In this document: positions 37,263 to 39,218 of the stretch, piece by piece
How positions within the stretch are numbered: position 1 is the stretch's first letter
Layout of the letters: every line of letters starts with the position of its first letter
From: JABMPO01 sp964539785
GTDB lineage: Bacteria; Fidelibacterota; Marinisomatia; Marinisomatales; TCS56
Direction: 5' to 3'
NCBI GenBank assembly: GCA_964539785.1
Contig: CAZIJQ010000022.1
Span: forward strand, 1-39,218
DNA: 39,218 nt
Program-made: the position numbers and the translations under genes
The notes under the pieces: generated by a model
Databases searched by the model: none
What the model saw: only the letters and a program-made list of their open reading frames with translations
What the model was told of the DNA's origin: nothing

Positions 37263-38663
37263 TTAGGTCAGGACAATTTCTTTAATAAAACGGACTGCAT
37301 TTTCCAATGCCATCCCGAATCCAGTGTCAGTTCCGACCAGTGCAGCTATTGACAGCATGGTAACGCCTATGATCATAATAATAGCGACAATGCCTTTTCC
37401 AACATCCTGTCCTTTAAGACTGCCCATTTGTTCTGGTTCTCCAGATAGATAGGCAGAAGCTGCAAAGAATTCTTCACCGATCAGTGTATAGTCACAGGCT
37501 GCAACGAAGAATGGCAACTGGGCTGGCATTGCGGTACCAGCGATCTGTATTGCGCCAATTGCATTTCCGGTCTCTGCCAGAATTAGTGACTCGGCAAAGA
37601 AGGCACCCATATAAAAACAGGCTGCTGGTTTTTCGCGGACCATCATTCCCGAAAGATAGGCGACATAACCGAACTGTTCATCGGTTACGTAATAGATCAA
37701 ATCCTGATTAAAGGCATCGGGACGTCCGGCTGCCATAAACGCCGCCTGGACAGTCTCGCGGGCAGTCGTCATAACCAGTGATCGTGAAGTAGGTACTTCA
37801 ACTTTGGCATCATATTCAGCAGCTGTTTTCGCAACCCGTGATAAAATGGTGAGTCCGGCAATGGTTTGAATTTCATTCATATCCTGAATTCCAGGAACAA
37901 ACAGAATCGAGCGGCCCATTTCTGTAGCGCGGCCAACGGCTTCGTCAACAGCTTCTAAACCGGCAATCGGACGAACTTTAAGTTTGATTCCACTGCGAGC
38001 CAGACGAATGAAAAAGATCACTGAACCACAAATGATGAAAGTAATCAGCATTAATGAGAATCGCGATCCGTCAAACCCTTGGCGGGTAGGAATAACCGCT
38101 GCCGTCAGAACTGCCGGTTCGGATTCTACATTACTATCACCTACGGCAACAATTTTAACTAGATAGCCAGTATTACGCTCCAGTTTTTCGATAGTAAACG
38201 AATCGGTTCCCGGCTTAATAACAGTTAGAAACTTATATTGCTCACTATCTTGGGCTTCAATTTCAGCATTAACCCGGTTGATGGCAGCTTCTACTGCTGA
38301 CTGGCGTGCAATTCTGACCTGTACTAAAATTTCTGGATCAGATTTTAACAAGCCTTGCATTTTGGCATCAGCAAAGACTGTGGCTGTGGCCTCCTGCTTA
38401 GCATGATTAATCGCCTTGCTGCGATTATCAGCATTCATCTTCAACACTTCGGCTTCAGACATTGAACGATAGATTTTGTAGAAGGCTACCGCGCCCGGAT
38501 CATCAATCGACAGAGTCCAGCTCAAATCTATATTGCTGCCTCCATCCCAGGGATGATCACTGGCAGTTAGATTGGTCGGTGGCGCAGGTCCATCAGCTTG
38601 CGCAAAACCGCAACCAACCACCACCAGGAAGGTAATAGCCAATTGTAATATGGATGATTTCAT
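37263..38663 (-). CDS. Fibronectin-III/DUF6754-like membrane protein
   Basis: A 466-aa protein. A signal peptide (through GFAQA) is followed by a fibronectin-III-like domain (~27-195). It opens with PAPPTNLTASDHPWDGGSNI and finishes with TGYLVKIVAVGDSNVESEP. An Ala- and charge-rich helical insertion of ~85 residues (~68-150) sits between its strands. A transmembrane helix (~203-222) leads to a cytoplasmic alpha/beta domain (~235-415) with ILFVPGIQDMNEIQTIAGL, AETGNAIGAIQIAGTA and QLPFFVAACDYTLIGEE. This region matches what I recall of DUF6754. A last helix lies at ~428-447. GGAG precedes the ATG by 4 bases. It lies 7 bases after the partial gene at the right edge and 13 before the six-helix protein. 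Function is unknown; the architecture links an outside beta-domain to an inside domain. Confidence 0.68.
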   Translation of the reverse strand: MKSSILQLAITFLVVVGCGFAQADGPAPPTNLTASDHPWDGGSNIDLSWTLSIDDPGAVAFYKIYRSMSEAEVLKMNADNRSKAINHAKQEATATVFADAKMQGLLKSDPEILVQVRIARQSAVEAAINRVNAEIEAQDSEQYKFLTVIKPGTDSFTIEKLERNTGYLVKIVAVGDSNVESEPAVLTAAVIPTRQGFDGSRFSLMLITFIICGSVIFFIRLARSGIKLKVRPIAGLEAVDEAVGRATEMGRSILFVPGIQDMNEIQTIAGLTILSRVAKTAAEYDAKVEVPTSRSLVMTTARETVQAAFMAAGRPDAFNQDLIYYVTDEQFGYVAYLSGMMVREKPAACFYMGAFFAESLILAETGNAIGAIQIAGTAMPAQLPFFVAACDYTLIGEEFFAASAYLSGEPEQMGSLKGQDVGKGIVAIIMIIGVTMLSIAALVGTDTGFGMALENAVRFIKEIVLT

Positions 38664-38670
38664 AGGTCTC

Positions 38671-39218
38671 CTACTTTTCGATCAATTCCACGTTAGCACG
38701 CGGAATGGTGACGATTTCACCGGATTCGAACTCAACTTTCAATACCCGCGCTTTACTCCCCGAGTCAAGTTGATGTGGTTCCGGTGGTAATGCATAGACT
38801 TTACCAATTTGACCAAAATACGGGTCACGAATGGCTCGTATCGCGTAGCCAATGCCAAGAATACCGGAAATCTGTTCGGATTCCTGTTTGGCTGCTGGCG
38901 CTGACTCATCTACCGGTATGATAATCGCCGGACGAATAACTCCCGCTCGAATCTGTGTCGCACCGGTGATAGAAACTTCTGCCCCATTTCTTGATTTCAA
39001 TAAATCGAATGTACGCTCGGCAATAGCAATGTCACCAAAACCTTCGGTGACAATTACGGTCAATCCCAATTTTTCTGAACCTGTTATAGCAACACCTAAA
39101 TCATAACCCAGGAAATCTTTCAAATCCTGGTCATCAATACCACCGGAAACGACACCGGCGGCCCCCACTTTTAAGGCTTTCTGTAAGGCATCTGCGGTAA
39201 TTCGTGCCCCACCAATAA
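38671..39218 (-). CDS. Partial conserved protein, first visible gene of the membrane operon (runs off right edge)
   Basis: The C-terminal 182 codons of a gene that begins beyond the window; the frame stays open to base 39218. The visible start is not real: a GTG at 39168 is an internal Val codon in the continuous stretch IGGARITADALQKALKVGAA. The sequence has a Gly-rich alpha/beta segment (VGAAGVVSGGIDDQDLKDFL, YDLGVAITGSEKLGLTVIVT) and a conserved-looking ITGATQIRAGVIRPAIIIP strand. A small beta-barrel-like end (KARVLKVEFESGEIVTIPRANVELIE) resembles KOW/SH3-type folds. There is no membrane helix in this part. Seven bases separate it from the DUF6754-like gene. It may be the soluble subunit of the complex; no enzymatic motif was recognised. 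Confidence 0.65.
   Translation of the reverse strand, partial: IGGARITADALQKALKVGAAGVVSGGIDDQDLKDFLGYDLGVAITGSEKLGLTVIVTEGFGDIAIAERTFDLLKSRNGAEVSITGATQIRAGVIRPAIIIPVDESAPAAKQESEQISGILGIGYAIRAIRDPYFGQIGKVYALPPEPHQLDSGSKARVLKVEFESGEIVTIPRANVELIEK

Overview
The window looks like chromosomal DNA from a Gram-negative bacterium of the FCB lineage, most likely Neomarinimicrobiota (Marinimicrobia), Calditrichota or a neighbouring phylum. This rests on five secreted proteins that end in type IX secretion (T9SS) sorting domains (four with a YPNP motif, typically YPNPFNPxTxIxYxL, one with VPNPY), a PorV/PorQ-type barrel, a TonB-dependent receptor with a carboxypeptidase-regulatory N-terminus, and several lipoproteins. 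No rRNA, tRNA, CRISPR array, insertion sequence or phage gene was seen. The lineage is inferred from protein style, not from a marker gene.

Layout. (1) 1-4.9 kb, plus strand: an FG-GAP propeller protein and a large GHL10-family glycoside hydrolase, both with T9SS tails, separated by a terminator. (2) 4.9-13.9 kb, minus strand: a four-gene predicted operon of TonB-dependent receptor, 671-aa secreted protein, PorV/PorQ-like barrel and a 983-aa FG-GAP protein. The last gene contains two 1241-bp copies identical in DNA sequence. (3) 14.4-24.1 kb: a peptidoglycan-degradation cluster in two convergent transcription units. The plus-strand unit encodes an NlpC/P60 lipoprotein endopeptidase (YkfC-like) and an L-Ala-D/L-Glu epimerase. 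The minus-strand unit encodes a GH20 hexosaminidase, a PBP4-type DacB, an AmiC-type amidase and a GHL10 lipoprotein resembling DigH/YddW. Together they could strip the peptide, cut the bare glycan, trim GlcNAc, release L-Ala-D-Glu and epimerise it. (4) 24.3-32.8 kb, minus strand: a tightly coupled three-gene unit of PEGA-domain membrane protein, small lipoprotein with a cohesin-like fold, and a giant (~2210 aa) beta-helix/LamG protein with a dockerin-like EF-hand repeat and T9SS tail. A cohesin-like and a dockerin-like gene side by side suggests a surface docking pair. (5) 33.0-34.5 kb: a stand-alone antiquitin-type aldehyde dehydrogenase bounded by two strong hairpin terminators. (6) 34.7 kb to the right edge, minus strand: a compact operon of at least five genes for membrane and extracytoplasmic proteins of unknown function, including one that resembles the DUF6754 family. 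Its first visible gene runs off the window.

The least explained parts are the right-hand membrane operon and the cohesin-like/dockerin-like unit. The clearest directly visible oddity is the perfect intragenic duplication at 5289-7816.
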